A DNA stretch of 64,000 nt from assembly GCA_004293165.1 (NCBI GenBank), contig RDYL01000010.1, forward strand, positions 1-64,000, read 5' to 3'. Shown in pieces: positions 24,388 through 34,182 of this stretch; the stretch's first letter is position 1, and each line of letters begins with the position of its first letter. The stretch comes from Flavobacteriia bacterium (GTDB lineage Bacteria; Bacteroidota; Bacteroidia; Flavobacteriales; Flavobacteriaceae). The position numbers and the translations under genes are program-made. The notes below the pieces were generated by a model that saw only the letters and a program-made list of their open reading frames with translations, searched no databases and was not told the DNA's origin.

Positions 24388-25509
24388 ATGACAAAAAAAT
24401 ACGCTTTTTTATTATTTTTTGCCATTTCAATTATTTTAATTTTTTCATGTACAGATCATGATGATGAAGAATATATCGCAGTTTCTCCTGTTACTGTAGA
24501 TTTAACCCAAGTTCCTTATCCAAATCTATCAGACTATCATTTTTTTGAAGGTGAAATGAAAAATCAAATTCCTTCACTAGATGTTATTCCTTACGAACCA
24601 ATTTCTTCACTATTTACTGATTATGCCCATAAAAAAAGATTTATTTGGTTACCAAACGGAACCAAAGCAACTTATAATGGAGATGATGAAATTTTAGAAC
24701 TACCAGTTGGAGCGGCAATAATTAAAACATTTTATTATGATAATGTACAACCTTCAAACACAACTAAAATAATTGAAACACGCATAATGATTAGAAAATC
24801 CGATGGTTGGATATTTGCAGATTATGTATGGAATGAAGACCAAACAGAAGCCTATTTAGATTTAAATGGAAGCACAAAAAGTATTTCTTGGAAAGACGAT
24901 AACAATGTGATTAGAAATGTTAACTATCGAATTCCAAATGAATCACAGTGTATTGTTTGTCATAAAACTAAAAGTTATGAAAACGGAAATTATGTTCAAA
25001 AAAATATTCCAATTGGAATTAAACCCCAAAATCTAAACATGTTATTTAATTATGGTAATGACACCAAAAATCAATTAACTAAATGGATTGAACTAGGTAT
25101 GCTAGAAAATAATTTTAATTTACCTACCGAAGAAAGTACTACCGTAAACTATAACGATGTTAGTAAGCCTTTAGAAAAAAGAGTGCGGTCTTATTTTGAT
25201 ATTAATTGTGCTCATTGTCATAAAGAAAATGGTCACTGTGATTACAGACCAATGCGAATGGCATTTTCAGAAACAAACAACAATTTAATCAATATGGGGG
25301 TTTGTGTAGACACACAAGATATGCAAGATTTTTCTCCAGAATTAAGCAAAATTATAACTCCAAGGAGAGTGGATCAATCCATGTTATACCATAGGTTAAA
25401 TACCGTTGATGAAACCTACAGAATGCCACTTCATGGACGAACAATAATTCATACAGAAGGAGTAACACTTATAGAAAATTGGATTAACTCATTAGACGAT
25501 TGTCGATAA
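24388..25509 (+). CDS. Diheme c-type cytochrome-like lipoprotein (SO2930 type)
   Basis: A 373-residue lipoprotein (lipobox ILIFSC, Cys about 21) followed by an acidic TDHDDEE linker. It has two c-type heme motifs: CIVCH (near residue 190) and CAHCH (near 275). The layout SSLFTDYAHKKRFIWLPNGTKATY, then RIPNESQCIVCH, and the late INCAHCH matches the SO2930/HNE_0200 family of predicted diheme proteins. Their function is not known. The following gene starts 15 nt later, so both are probably on one transcript and may act together on the cell surface. Confidence 0.85.
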   Translation: MTKKYAFLLFFAISIILIFSCTDHDDEEYIAVSPVTVDLTQVPYPNLSDYHFFEGEMKNQIPSLDVIPYEPISSLFTDYAHKKRFIWLPNGTKATYNGDDEILELPVGAAIIKTFYYDNVQPSNTTKIIETRIMIRKSDGWIFADYVWNEDQTEAYLDLNGSTKSISWKDDNNVIRNVNYRIPNESQCIVCHKTKSYENGNYVQKNIPIGIKPQNLNMLFNYGNDTKNQLTKWIELGMLENNFNLPTEESTTVNYNDVSKPLEKRVRSYFDINCAHCHKENGHCDYRPMRMAFSETNNNLINMGVCVDTQDMQDFSPELSKIITPRRVDQSMLYHRLNTVDETYRMPLHGRTIIHTEGVTLIENWINSLDDCR

Positions 25510-25524
25510 ATAATTATTAATTAT

Positions 25525-28002
25525 ATGAAAAAAATTTACTTTTTAATAGTAATTGGGTTTGGATTTGGAACACTTTTAGCACAAGACAATTGTGCAACTG
25601 CATTACCTATTACTTCAGCAGGAACTTTTACCATTAGCACTATTAATGGAACAGAGTTACCACAAACAATTTGTACATATACAAATCCAACTACAAATCC
25701 TGCTGCAGAATGGTATGCGTATACCCCAACAAGTAATTTTACTGTTACTGTTTCATCTGATTTACCTGAAAATATTTGTAAAGATACCCGATTACGAATT
25801 TATAGTGGTTCTTGTACTGCCTTGACTTGTGTAGTTGCTGATGACGATTCAGGAACTATTACTTGCACTACAAATAATTCTTCATGGTTATCACGCGCAA
25901 CGTTTAATGCTATTGCTGGCACCACCTATTATATTGTTTGGGATAATCGATGGGCTTCTGCAGGGTTTAATTTTCAAATTAGCGAAATTCCTGCAGGCTA
26001 TAACCCATGTGCTAGTGCAACGGCTATAACTGCTGGCACTACAACGGTTAATGCAATTGACCAAACCAATATTAATACAGCTTGTTCCACAACTACTTTA
26101 TCTAAATGGTATACTTATACGCCTACAGTTAACGCTACAGTAACTGTTTCTTCAGACCTTGTGACTAATATTTGTAAAGACACTAATTTTAGTGTGTATA
26201 CAGGTAATTGTACAACGGGATTAACATGTATCACTAATGATGATAATTCAGGAATAATTGCTTGTAATTCAGGGAATACTAATTCTAACCTTTCAGTAAA
26301 AACATTTGAAGTAGCTGCTGGAGTTACTTATTATATTGTATGGGATAACAAATGGAGTACTACAGGATTTGATTTTACTATAACAGAAGTTCCTATTGTC
26401 TTACCAATAACATACACTACTCAAAACATCGGAACAATTAACAGTTCTTATAACATTTGTGTTGTTGATATGAACGGGGATTACAAAGATGATATCGTTG
26501 GTATTAATACAACTTCTATGCGTGTACACTATCAAGGAAATACTGCTGGAAATTTTACAATTACAGATCATAATTTTACCTTTTCAGGAACTAGTAATGC
26601 TGCTTTGGCTCCAAACTGGAGTTTGGCAGCAGGCGATTATAATAAAGATGGCTTTAATGATTTAGTCTTAGGTAACACAAGTGGTGCTTCAATAATTACT
26701 TCTGTAAATTCTGGAGCAAGCTATTCGGCATTTGTTCCAGGTTCAGACCAATATATTTTTTCGCAAAGAACTAACTTTTCAGATTTAAATAATGATGGTA
26801 ATTTAGATATTTTCGTATGCCATGATATCGCTCCAAGTTGTTATTATCTAAATAATGGAAGTGGTGTTTTAACTTTTTACCAATCAACAGTGACTCCAGG
26901 ATCTATGAGCATAGCAACAACAACTGGAAATTATGCTACACTTTTCACAGATTTTGATAATGATGGGGATAGTGATGTATTTGTATCAAAATGTTCTGGG
27001 CCTCCTTGTGAATTATATCGTTATGATGGAAATAACACCTATACCAACATTTCTGCCATTGCAGGTATAAATGTTACTCCTATACAAACTTGGTCTTCTG
27101 CCATTGCAGATTTTGATAATGATGGAGATATGGATATCATTATCACAGCTAGTGCAAGTTTACACAAATATTTCAGAAATAATCTAGATACAACTAACTC
27201 AACTGAAGAAACTTTTTCAAATATAACTGCAGGATCTGGTTGGGATACTAATACATCTACTAATATTGATAATATTGCATACGATTTTGATAACAATGGT
27301 TTTGTTGACGTTTTAGGTGGAGGAAATAAAATTATGTTTAATCAAGGAAATAGTACTTTTTCACCTGTTAACTACACTGGAATTAGTGTTGGCGCTGTTG
27401 GAGATTTGAATAATGATGGATTTTTAGATATTCAAAACGGTACAACAATACGATATGCGGTACCAAACGGAAATAATTGGATTAAATTTTCTTTACAAGG
27501 GATTCAAAGTAATAGCAATGGAATTGGAGCTAGAGTTGAAATTTATGGTACATGGGGCAAACAAATTAGAGATATCAGAAGTGGTGAAGGTTTTAGATAC
27601 ATGAGTTCGTTAAATGCTCATTTTGGAATTGGAACAGCAAATAGTATCTCACAAGTAATAATTAGATGGCCCTCTGGATTAGTTGATGTTATAAATAATC
27701 CTTCAATCAATCAATCACTACATATTATTGAAGGTTCAAGTCCATTAAGTTTAGTAGACAATAGAAACTCACAAATTATTTTACACCCAAATCCAAGTAG
27801 TGAGATAATTACACTTGCAAATATCGAAATGCTCAATATTAAAAATATTTCGATCATTTCTACATTAGGAAAAGAAATTAAAAAAGTAAAACTTTCTAAC
27901 TCAAGTTTCTCAGTTTCAGATTTATCAGAAGGTCTATACATCTTACTCATTGAAACTTTAGAAGGCAAGAAATATTCCGAAAGCTTTATAAAGAAAAATT
28001 AA
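25525..28002 (+). CDS. FG-GAP/ASPIC protein with type IX sorting domain
   Basis: An 825-residue secreted protein. It has a signal peptide (about 1-19) and two related N-terminal beta domains (about 22-150 and 157-290), each ending in TTYYIVWDNRW or VTYYIVWDNKW. About seven FG-GAP/VCBS-type calcium loops follow, such as DLNNDGNLDIF, DFDNDGDSDVF and DLNNDGFLDI. Next is an ASPIC/UnbV module (GIGARVEIYG to HFGIGTA and VIIRWPSG, about 655-720). The last 80 residues form a type IX sorting domain (LHPNPSSEIITL, LSEGLYILLIE). It is predicted to be exported by the PorQ-containing machinery and attached to or released from the surface. Binding partner unknown. Confidence 0.9.
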   Translation: MKKIYFLIVIGFGFGTLLAQDNCATALPITSAGTFTISTINGTELPQTICTYTNPTTNPAAEWYAYTPTSNFTVTVSSDLPENICKDTRLRIYSGSCTALTCVVADDDSGTITCTTNNSSWLSRATFNAIAGTTYYIVWDNRWASAGFNFQISEIPAGYNPCASATAITAGTTTVNAIDQTNINTACSTTTLSKWYTYTPTVNATVTVSSDLVTNICKDTNFSVYTGNCTTGLTCITNDDNSGIIACNSGNTNSNLSVKTFEVAAGVTYYIVWDNKWSTTGFDFTITEVPIVLPITYTTQNIGTINSSYNICVVDMNGDYKDDIVGINTTSMRVHYQGNTAGNFTITDHNFTFSGTSNAALAPNWSLAAGDYNKDGFNDLVLGNTSGASIITSVNSGASYSAFVPGSDQYIFSQRTNFSDLNNDGNLDIFVCHDIAPSCYYLNNGSGVLTFYQSTVTPGSMSIATTTGNYATLFTDFDNDGDSDVFVSKCSGPPCELYRYDGNNTYTNISAIAGINVTPIQTWSSAIADFDNDGDMDIIITASASLHKYFRNNLDTTNSTEETFSNITAGSGWDTNTSTNIDNIAYDFDNNGFVDVLGGGNKIMFNQGNSTFSPVNYTGISVGAVGDLNNDGFLDIQNGTTIRYAVPNGNNWIKFSLQGIQSNSNGIGARVEIYGTWGKQIRDIRSGEGFRYMSSLNAHFGIGTANSISQVIIRWPSGLVDVINNPSINQSLHIIEGSSPLSLVDNRNSQIILHPNPSSEIITLANIEMLNIKNISIISTLGKEIKKVKLSNSSFSVSDLSEGLYILLIETLEGKKYSESFIKKN

Positions 28003-28012
28003 ATATAGAATG

Positions 28013-28037
28013 AACCGAGCAAAGCTCGGTTTTTTTT
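28013..28037 (+). terminator. Terminator after the FG-GAP/ASPIC gene
   Basis: ACCGAGC / GCTCGGT hairpin with an AAA loop, followed by eight T. Confidence 0.9.
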
Positions 28038-28134
28038 ATTGAATTTTTAAAATTTTAATTAAAATTAATATTCATCTATATTTATACTACAATAAAATAA
28101 TTTATTACTTTTACGAAACAAAAAACAAATCCAA

Positions 28135-28806
28135 ATGAAAAAAATCGCACAAATTGCACTAACAACCTTGTTATTTGTAGGAGTTACTGTTAATGCACAA
28201 ACACAATTAAAAAAAGGCTCAGTAACTTATAGTATGACAATGCCAAACGCAACAGAAGAAATGGCAGCAATGGGTGAAAGCACAATTACGGTTCATTTTG
28301 ACGAAAAAATGCAAGCTACCGACATGAGTATGATGGGCGGCATGATGTTGATGAAAACTATCGTTCCTAATGAAAATAAAAAAGACTCAAAAATGACTGT
28401 TGAAGTTATGGGTATGAAATACGAAATTACAGATACTGGTGAAGACGCAAGTAAAGCAAGTAATAGCGTTGGTAATCTTGAAAATGCAAAAGACATTGTT
28501 TACGATAAAAAAGACACAAAAGAAATTGCAGGTTTTAAATGTTATAAAGCTACCGTAAACATGAATGATGGGACAAAAAGCACTTTTTATATAACAGAAG
28601 CTATTGCACCACAAATGGTAGCCCCTGAATCAAAGATAAAACTTGCTGGTTATCCATTGGAAATCACAACTCAAACTGCGCAAGGAGACATGGTTATGAA
28701 AGCTATTAAATTTTCAAAAGATGTTCCTGCGGAAGCATTTAAAGTTGGAGAAGGTTTTACAAAAACTACTATGGCAGAATTTCAAAAACAAATGGGCGGT
28801 ATGTAA
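28135..28806 (+). CDS. Secreted protein, DUF4412-like
   Basis: A 223-residue exported protein with signal peptide MKKIAQIALTTLLFVGVTVNA. The mature protein begins with a beta-strand (LKKGSVTYSMTMP) and has a Met-rich segment (DMSMMGGMMLM). It continues with IVYDKKDTKEIAGFKCYKATVNMNDG, a pattern of the DUF4412/GLPGLI-like periplasmic proteins of Bacteroidota. The Met-rich stretch could bind copper, but that is speculation. It has its own terminator, so it is probably transcribed alone. Confidence 0.75.
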   Translation: MKKIAQIALTTLLFVGVTVNAQTQLKKGSVTYSMTMPNATEEMAAMGESTITVHFDEKMQATDMSMMGGMMLMKTIVPNENKKDSKMTVEVMGMKYEITDTGEDASKASNSVGNLENAKDIVYDKKDTKEIAGFKCYKATVNMNDGTKSTFYITEAIAPQMVAPESKIKLAGYPLEITTQTAQGDMVMKAIKFSKDVPAEAFKVGEGFTKTTMAEFQKQMGGM

Positions 28807-28828
28807 TACTAACCAAATAATTTATAAA

Positions 28829-28872
28829 TAAAAAAGCCATCTCATTATTAAAATATGAGATGGCTTTTTTGA
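28829..28872. terminator. Bidirectional terminator between convergent genes
   Basis: AAAAAAGCCATCTCAT / ATGAGATGGCTTTTTT, a long perfect stem with a T-run on both strands. It serves the genes ending at 28806 and 28888. Confidence 0.9.
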
Positions 28873-28887
28873 TTCTTTTACTTTCTA

Positions 28888-29328
28888 TTAAAAAGCAGCT
28901 GAACCAACCATCGTGATAACAGCACCAATAATTATAAGTAAATACAAAGAAAATATAACTATAATAGAAATTCCTAAAAATTTGTGATGTGATTTTAAAT
29001 TCACAAAAGCATCTGCTAATAAATTACTATCATTAAACTGAAGCGCAGTTTTTACATTTGAAGAATATTTATACAAATAATAAATCGGAAAAAAATAAAG
29101 CACAGCCATTAACAAATAAAATAATGACAAGAAATTTTTCATTGCGCCAAAAAAACCAAAACTACTAACTTCGTCTGGTAAAGTTGATAATGTTATAGTC
29201 ATAACAATTGCAGCAAGCACCATTAAGCCTACACCAATAAAACCCATAATTGACAAGAAAAATGTCCATTTTGCGCCTTCTTTTAAAGCGTCTTTAGCCA
29301 ATTGATTTAATTCTAAATTTTGTTCCAT
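28888..29328 (-). CDS. DUF5362-family membrane protein
   Basis: A 146-residue protein with a polar N terminus (LNQLAKDALKEGAKW) and four hydrophobic helices (about 23-47, 62-86 and, after a FVNLKSHHKFLG loop, 117-143). This matches DUF5362 small integral membrane proteins of flavobacteria. Function unknown. It lies 1 nt downstream of rocD on the same strand, so it is likely co-transcribed. Confidence 0.75.
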   Translation of the reverse strand: MEQNLELNQLAKDALKEGAKWTFFLSIMGFIGVGLMVLAAIVMTITLSTLPDEVSSFGFFGAMKNFLSLFYLLMAVLYFFPIYYLYKYSSNVKTALQFNDSNLLADAFVNLKSHHKFLGISIIVIFSLYLLIIIGAVITMVGSAAF

Positions 29329-29329
29329 A

Positions 29330-30610
29330 TTATTTTTCGAATTCTTTTAACGTATTAATTATTATCGAAACACAATCTCTTAATTGTTCCTCAATCATTA
29401 CTAAAGGTGGTGCAAAACGAATGATGTTTCCATGTGTTGGTTTTGCTAATAAACCTTTTTCTGCTAAACGTACACAAATATTCCAAGCTGTATCGCTTTC
29501 TTCGGTATCGTTAATTACAACAGCATTCAACAACCCTTTTCCTCTTACTAAAGTAGCAATGTTTGAAGTTTCGATGAATTTTGCTAATTCATCACGGAAG
29601 ATTTTTCCTAATTTTCTAGCATTTTGAGACAAACTTTCTTCAGAAACTACTTCTAATGCCGCCATAGCAACCGCAGCTGCCACTGGATTTCCTCCAAAAG
29701 TTGAACCATGTTGTCCTGGCTTGATAACATTCATAATACTATCATTTGCCAAAACAGCCGAAACTGGATAAGCACCACCTGATAATGCTTTTCCTAAAAT
29801 TAGAATATCAGGTTGAGTGTAAGTAGCTTGTTTTTCACATTTTGCTTCACATGTACAATTTCCACAAACCGCTAATAACGAACCTGTTCTTGCAATTCCA
29901 GTTTGTACTTCATCGGCAATAAACAATACATTATTAGCTTTACATATTGCTTGCGCTTTTTTAAGAAAATCGGTAGCTGGTGTATAAACTCCTGCTTCTC
30001 CTTGAATTGGTTCAACTAAAAACCCTGCAATGTTTTTTGAAGAACTCACTGCTTTTTCTAAAGCATCAATATCATCGTAAGGAATGCTTATAAATCCTGC
30101 TGTATAAGGTCCAAAGTTTTTTCTTGCGTTTTCATCGTTTGAAAATGAAATGATTGTAGTAGTTCTTCCGTGGAAGTTACCATCACAAACAATAATTTGA
30201 GCATCATTTTCGTTGATTCCTTTTTTCTCGTAAGCCCATTTTCTACACAATTTTAAAGCGGTTTCTACTGCTTCAGCACCTGTATTCATTGGCAATACTT
30301 TATCAAATCCGAAGTAATTAGTAACAAATTGTTCGTACACTCCTAATTTATCGTTGTAAAATGCTCTTGATGTTAAGGTTAATGTTTGCGCCTGCTCTAC
30401 CATTGCTCCTACAATTTTTGGATGACAATGTCCTTGGTTTACTGCAGAATAAGCTGAAAGAAAATCATAATATTTCTTTCCTTCCACATCCCAAACATAA
30501 ACTCCTTCTCCTCTACTTAAAACTACTGGTAGTGGATGATAATTGTGTGCACCATACTTGTCTTCTAATGCAATAGCTTCAGCTGGACTCATTTTTTCTA
30601 AAACTGACAT
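29330..30610 (-). CDS. rocD: Ornithine--oxo-acid aminotransferase
   Basis: PLP enzyme of 426 residues that transfers the delta-amino group of ornithine to 2-oxoglutarate, linking ornithine to glutamate semialdehyde and proline. Class III aminotransferase motifs are complete: [13 protein letters not shown] (108-120), [14 protein letters not shown] (200-208), [12 protein letters not shown] and the PLP lysine in LGKALSGG (Lys274). An insertion just before that lysine holds four cysteines (249, 252, 254 and 258), spaced CxxCxCxxxC. Acetylornithine aminotransferase is the alternative, but [14 protein letters not shown] favours ornithine. Confidence 0.92.
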   Translation of the reverse strand: MSVLEKMSPAEAIALEDKYGAHNYHPLPVVLSRGEGVYVWDVEGKKYYDFLSAYSAVNQGHCHPKIVGAMVEQAQTLTLTSRAFYNDKLGVYEQFVTNYFGFDKVLPMNTGAEAVETALKLCRKWAYEKKGINENDAQIIVCDGNFHGRTTTIISFSNDENARKNFGPYTAGFISIPYDDIDALEKAVSSSKNIAGFLVEPIQGEAGVYTPATDFLKKAQAICKANNVLFIADEVQTGIARTGSLLAVCGNCTCEAKCEKQATYTQPDILILGKALSGGAYPVSAVLANDSIMNVIKPGQHGSTFGGNPVAAAVAMAALEVVSEESLSQNARKLGKIFRDELAKFIETSNIATLVRGKGLLNAVVINDTEESDTAWNICVRLAEKGLLAKPTHGNIIRFAPPLVMIEEQLRDCVSIIINTLKEFEK

Positions 30611-30733
30611 AAAATGTTTTTTATTGATTGTTACATCGCAATTCCTTCTTTATGGTGAGAAATCAACCGATTACAAAAGTAGTAAATTTTGTTAGAAGAT
30701 GGAAAAAATCACCCATCACCAATCATCCATCAA

Positions 30734-31273
30734 CTATTCAAACATTTCCAACAACGTCGAAACCGTATTCCAATTTCTAATGGTGGCCACAAGATTGAGT
30801 TTTTTTTCGATATATTTTTGGTCTAATCTTGTTTTTCCTGCTCCAACCGCGTATTTGATGTAAATTCTACTTTTATCGATAGCGGCTTCATCAGGTTTGA
30901 ATTGACTTATTTTTAAATCATTAATGGCGCTTCCTTGTAATTCTTTGGACAAAAAAGCCACATACAATTTTTTGGTATCGCATTCTTTTTCGTGGAGATA
31001 TGGACTATTTTTTAAACACGCACTTAAATCTTCTTTAGAGACAACCACTATAGGAACTTCTAAACCTAATTCTTTAAAAATTTCTTGTTTAATTTTAAAC
31101 CCTACACTAGCGCCATGTTCTTCTTCTGAATCCACAAAAACATTTCCCGATTGAATATAAGTTCGTACATTTTGAAATTCCGCGTTTTCTAAAACAGTTT
31201 TCAAAGAATCCATTTTAATCATGTTGTGTCCTGAAACATTAATTCCGCGTAATAAAGCTAAGTGGGTTTTCAT
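30734..31273 (-). CDS. DUF1697 family protein
   Basis: A 179-residue soluble protein. The opening THLALLRGINVSGHNMIKMDSLK and the TYIQSGNVFVDSE segment are the DUF1697 signature. Function unknown; the fold is a small alpha/beta domain. It is transcribed alone, divergently from rlmD, with a 67-nt intergenic region. Confidence 0.9.
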   Translation of the reverse strand: MKTHLALLRGINVSGHNMIKMDSLKTVLENAEFQNVRTYIQSGNVFVDSEEEHGASVGFKIKQEIFKELGLEVPIVVVSKEDLSACLKNSPYLHEKECDTKKLYVAFLSKELQGSAINDLKISQFKPDEAAIDKSRIYIKYAVGAGKTRLDQKYIEKKLNLVATIRNWNTVSTLLEMFE

Positions 31274-31328
31274 TTTTTAAAATTTGGCATAAAAGTAAAA
31301 TATATTATCAAATCCACCCAACAATTCT

Positions 31329-31336
31329 TATTTTTG
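31329..31336 (+). promoter_or_regulatory. -7 promoter box immediately before rlmD
   Basis: TATTTTTG ends only 4 nt before the rlmD ATG. If it is used, the mRNA would have almost no leader. The -33 half is not clear. Confidence 0.4.
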
Positions 31337-31340
31337 CGTC

Positions 31341-32753
31341 ATGGGAAAAAAGAAAACAGACAAAATCGTATTCGAAAACGTAAAAATCCTTGATGCAGGT
31401 GCAAAAGGTGTATCAGTGGCAAAAGCGCCTGATGGCAAAGTAATATTTCTTCCAAATGTAGTACCAGGCGATGTGGTAGATGTACAAACCATGAAGAAAA
31501 GAAAAGCGTATTACGAAGGCAAAGCTATAAAAATTCATGAATTTTCAGAACATAGAATTGAACCAGTTTGTGAGCATTTCGGTGCTTGTGGTGGTTGCAA
31601 ATGGCAAAATATGAAGTACAGCCAACAATTGTTCTATAAAAATCAGGAAGTATTTAATAACTTGAAACGTATAGGTAAGATTGAATTACCTGATTTTGAG
31701 CCAATTTTAGGTTCCGAAAAGCAATTATTCTACAGAAATAAAATGGAATTTGGTTTCTCGAATGCGCGATGGATGACCGATGCGGAAATTCAATCGGGAA
31801 CTGAATTTGACAATAAAAATGCCTTAGGTTTTCATATTCCAAGAATGTGGGATAAGATTTTAGATATTGAAAAATGTCATTTACAAGAAGATCCATCGAA
31901 CGAAATTCGTAACGAAATCAAACGTTTTGCAAACGAAAACAATCTTACGTTCTTCAATGCAAGAGCTGTGGAAGGTTTATTAAGAACTTTGATGATTCGT
32001 ACTGCTTCAACTGGTGAAATCATGGTGCTGATTCAGTTTTATGAAAACGATAAAAACGGAATCGAATTGATGATGAATTTCTTGGCGGAACGTTTTCCTC
32101 AAATCACTTCTTTACAATATGTTATCAATCAAAAATTGAATGATACATTGTATGACCAAGACATTATTTTATTCAAAGGGCGCGATTATATTTTGGAAGA
32201 AATGGAAGGTTTACATTTTAGTATTAATGCGAAATCATTCTATCAAACCAATTCTGACCAAGCATATGAATTGTATAAAATCACTAGAGAATTTGCAGGT
32301 TTAACAGGAAATGAAACGGTTTACGATTTATATACAGGAACCGGAACAATTGCTCAATTCGTTTCTAAAAAGGCGAAGAAAGTTATTGGTGTTGAAGCCG
32401 TTCCTGAAGCAATTATTGATGCAAAAGCGAATGCCGAACGCAATAACATTACTAATTGTGAGTTTTATGTTGGTGATATGAAAAACGTTTTCAACGATGA
32501 ATTCATTAACCAACACGGACAACCAGATGTTATCATAACCGATCCACCGAGAGATGGAATGCATAAAGATGTGGTAGAAATGTTATTGAAAACAGATGTA
32601 CCAAAAATTGTGTATGTAAGTTGTAATTCGGCAACACAAGCTCGTGATTTGGCTTTGATGGACGAAAAATACAAAGTAGTTCGTGTACGTCCTGTGGATA
32701 TGTTTCCGCAAACACATCATGTGGAAAATGTGGTTCTTTTAGAAAAAAGATAA
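31341..32753 (+). CDS. rlmD: 23S rRNA (uracil-C5)-methyltransferase RlmD
   Basis: SAM-dependent enzyme that methylates C5 of uridine in 23S rRNA (U1939 in E. coli). The 470 residues carry an N-terminal TRAM domain (about 8-68) and iron-sulfur ligands Cys77, Cys83 and Cys86 in CEHFGACGGCKW plus a later Cys in IEKCHLQ. The methyltransferase core has YDLYTGTGTIAQF, TDPPRDGMH and the catalytic cysteine in YVSCNSATQARD. It is followed after 1 nt by a DUF6452 gene. An RlmCD-type double specificity is possible. Confidence 0.94.
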   Translation: MGKKKTDKIVFENVKILDAGAKGVSVAKAPDGKVIFLPNVVPGDVVDVQTMKKRKAYYEGKAIKIHEFSEHRIEPVCEHFGACGGCKWQNMKYSQQLFYKNQEVFNNLKRIGKIELPDFEPILGSEKQLFYRNKMEFGFSNARWMTDAEIQSGTEFDNKNALGFHIPRMWDKILDIEKCHLQEDPSNEIRNEIKRFANENNLTFFNARAVEGLLRTLMIRTASTGEIMVLIQFYENDKNGIELMMNFLAERFPQITSLQYVINQKLNDTLYDQDIILFKGRDYILEEMEGLHFSINAKSFYQTNSDQAYELYKITREFAGLTGNETVYDLYTGTGTIAQFVSKKAKKVIGVEAVPEAIIDAKANAERNNITNCEFYVGDMKNVFNDEFINQHGQPDVIITDPPRDGMHKDVVEMLLKTDVPKIVYVSCNSATQARDLALMDEKYKVVRVRPVDMFPQTHHVENVVLLEKR

Positions 32754-32754
32754 T

Positions 32755-33285
32755 ATGAAAAAAATAGCTTTTATAACCCTATCCTTACTTTTAGCCGTTT
32801 CATTTTGGAATTGTGAAAAAGATGATATCTGCGTGGATGGAACGCCTGTAACACCTCGATTAATTATTGAGTTTTATGATGCGGCTAATCCTACTGTTTT
32901 GAAGAATGTTACCAATCTTAGAGTAGAGGAATTGAATACAGATAACGGAGTAGTTTTTAATGAAGACATGGATGAAACTGTTCCTGCAAGGTATTTAGCA
33001 AACGGGAATAAAATTGCTATTCCATTAAAAACATTTTCAGAAACTTCAGCATTTGAATTCATCTTTAATTATGGTGATGCTGCTGCTAATACAGATGTCA
33101 TTACTTTTAATTACACAAAAGATGATGTTTATATTTCTCGTGCTTGTGGATATAAAACAATTTTTAATTTAATTGATATTACTCCTACTCCATTTCCTGT
33201 CTCAGGATATTGGATTCAAGATATTGACATTATGCAATCTAATATAGAAACCGAAAATGAAGTACATGTTAAAATTTATTTTTAG
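32755..33285 (+). CDS. DUF6452 family lipoprotein
   Basis: A 176-residue lipoprotein with lipobox SFWNC (Cys20) and a following EKDDIC segment. The mature part is beta-rich with FYDAANPTVLKNVTNLRVEEL and PLKTFSETSAFEFIFNYGD, as in DUF6452 proteins. Function unknown. It starts 1 nt after rlmD, and its last 29 nt overlap the DUF6048 gene, so the three are tightly coupled. Confidence 0.8.
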   Translation: MKKIAFITLSLLLAVSFWNCEKDDICVDGTPVTPRLIIEFYDAANPTVLKNVTNLRVEELNTDNGVVFNEDMDETVPARYLANGNKIAIPLKTFSETSAFEFIFNYGDAAANTDVITFNYTKDDVYISRACGYKTIFNLIDITPTPFPVSGYWIQDIDIMQSNIETENEVHVKIYF

Positions 33286-33976
33286 TCTGAGCTTGGTCTG
33301 CGTTTCGTTATTAGGAAATGCTCAAACCAAAGACACTACAAAAGTTTTATATCCAGAGCGTTATGGTTTACGCTTAGGTATTGATTTACATAAAATTGCT
33401 AGAACTTTTTATGAAAAAGACTACAGAGGGCTGGAAGTGGTTGGAGATTACCGATTAACTAAAAAGTTTTACGTTGCCGGTGAAATTGGAAACGAAGACA
33501 AAACAATTGACGACGACCGCCTGAATTTCACCACGAAAGGAACCTATTTTAAAGTAGGTTTTGACTACAATTCTTTTGAAAACTGGCTCGATATGGAAAA
33601 CATGATATACGTTGGAATGCGTTATGGTGTTAGTAGCTTTAGTCATACTTTAAATACGTATAAAATTTATGATCCCACGAATTATTATGGGGAAACAATC
33701 ATTACTTCTGGAGCAAAATTTGATAATTTAAATGCCAGTTGGGTTGAAGTAATTGGTGGTATTAAAGCCGAACTTTTCAATAATTTATATTTAGGTTTTT
33801 CTGTACGATTGAACTATTTAGTTTCCAACAAAAAACCAGCAGATTTTGACAATCTGTTCATTCCAGGGTATAATCGAACATACGATGGAAAATTTGGAGC
33901 TGGATTTAACTACACACTAAGTTATTTCATACCTATTTACAAAAAGAAAAAAGAAATAGAACCAACCAAAAAATAA
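33257..33976 (+). CDS. DUF6048 family outer-membrane-like protein
   Basis: A 239-residue exported protein with a signal peptide ending LLGNAQ at about residue 23. The rest is a run of amphipathic beta-strands rich in Tyr, Gly and Phe (VAGEIGNEDKTIDDDR, then MIYVGMRYGVSSFSHTLN and LGFSVRLNYLVS). This suggests an eight-stranded outer-membrane barrel, as expected for DUF6048. A second ATG at 33266 is also possible. It probably works with the preceding DUF6452 lipoprotein, with which it overlaps. Confidence 0.8.
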   Translation: MKYMLKFIFSLSLVCVSLLGNAQTKDTTKVLYPERYGLRLGIDLHKIARTFYEKDYRGLEVVGDYRLTKKFYVAGEIGNEDKTIDDDRLNFTTKGTYFKVGFDYNSFENWLDMENMIYVGMRYGVSSFSHTLNTYKIYDPTNYYGETIITSGAKFDNLNASWVEVIGGIKAELFNNLYLGFSVRLNYLVSNKKPADFDNLFIPGYNRTYDGKFGAGFNYTLSYFIPIYKKKKEIEPTKK

Positions 33977-33979
33977 ATA

Positions 33980-34008
33980 AAAATTCCTCAATCACTTGAG
34001 GAATTTTT
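33980..34008. terminator. Bidirectional terminator after the DUF6048 gene
   Basis: AATTCCTCAA / TTGAGGAATT hairpin with a T-run on both sides. Confidence 0.85.
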
Positions 34009-34182
34009 ATTTATATCAAGTTGTTTAAACAATTCTTTATAAGATAATCTCCACTTCAACTTCAAATCAAGAACTCGATAAAAACCCAATAAAATCGTTA
34101 AAAATATAGCAATATAGAAAATTAAAAATATTATATTTGAATAATACAATGACCTGTAATCAAACAACAAAATAAAAATCAC
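33988..34182 (-). CDS. Possible small membrane protein or relic
   Basis: A 64-residue frame with a GTG start, one or two hydrophobic segments in its first 38 residues and a basic amphipathic end ([13 protein letters not shown]). Its stop lies inside the terminator hairpin. It occupies the divergent promoter region of the next gene, which lowers the likelihood. No family is recognised; it may be a fragment or chance frame. Confidence 0.28.
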   Translation of the reverse strand: MIFILLFDYRSLYYSNIIFLIFYIAIFLTILLGFYRVLDLKLKWRLSYKELFKQLDINKNSSSD

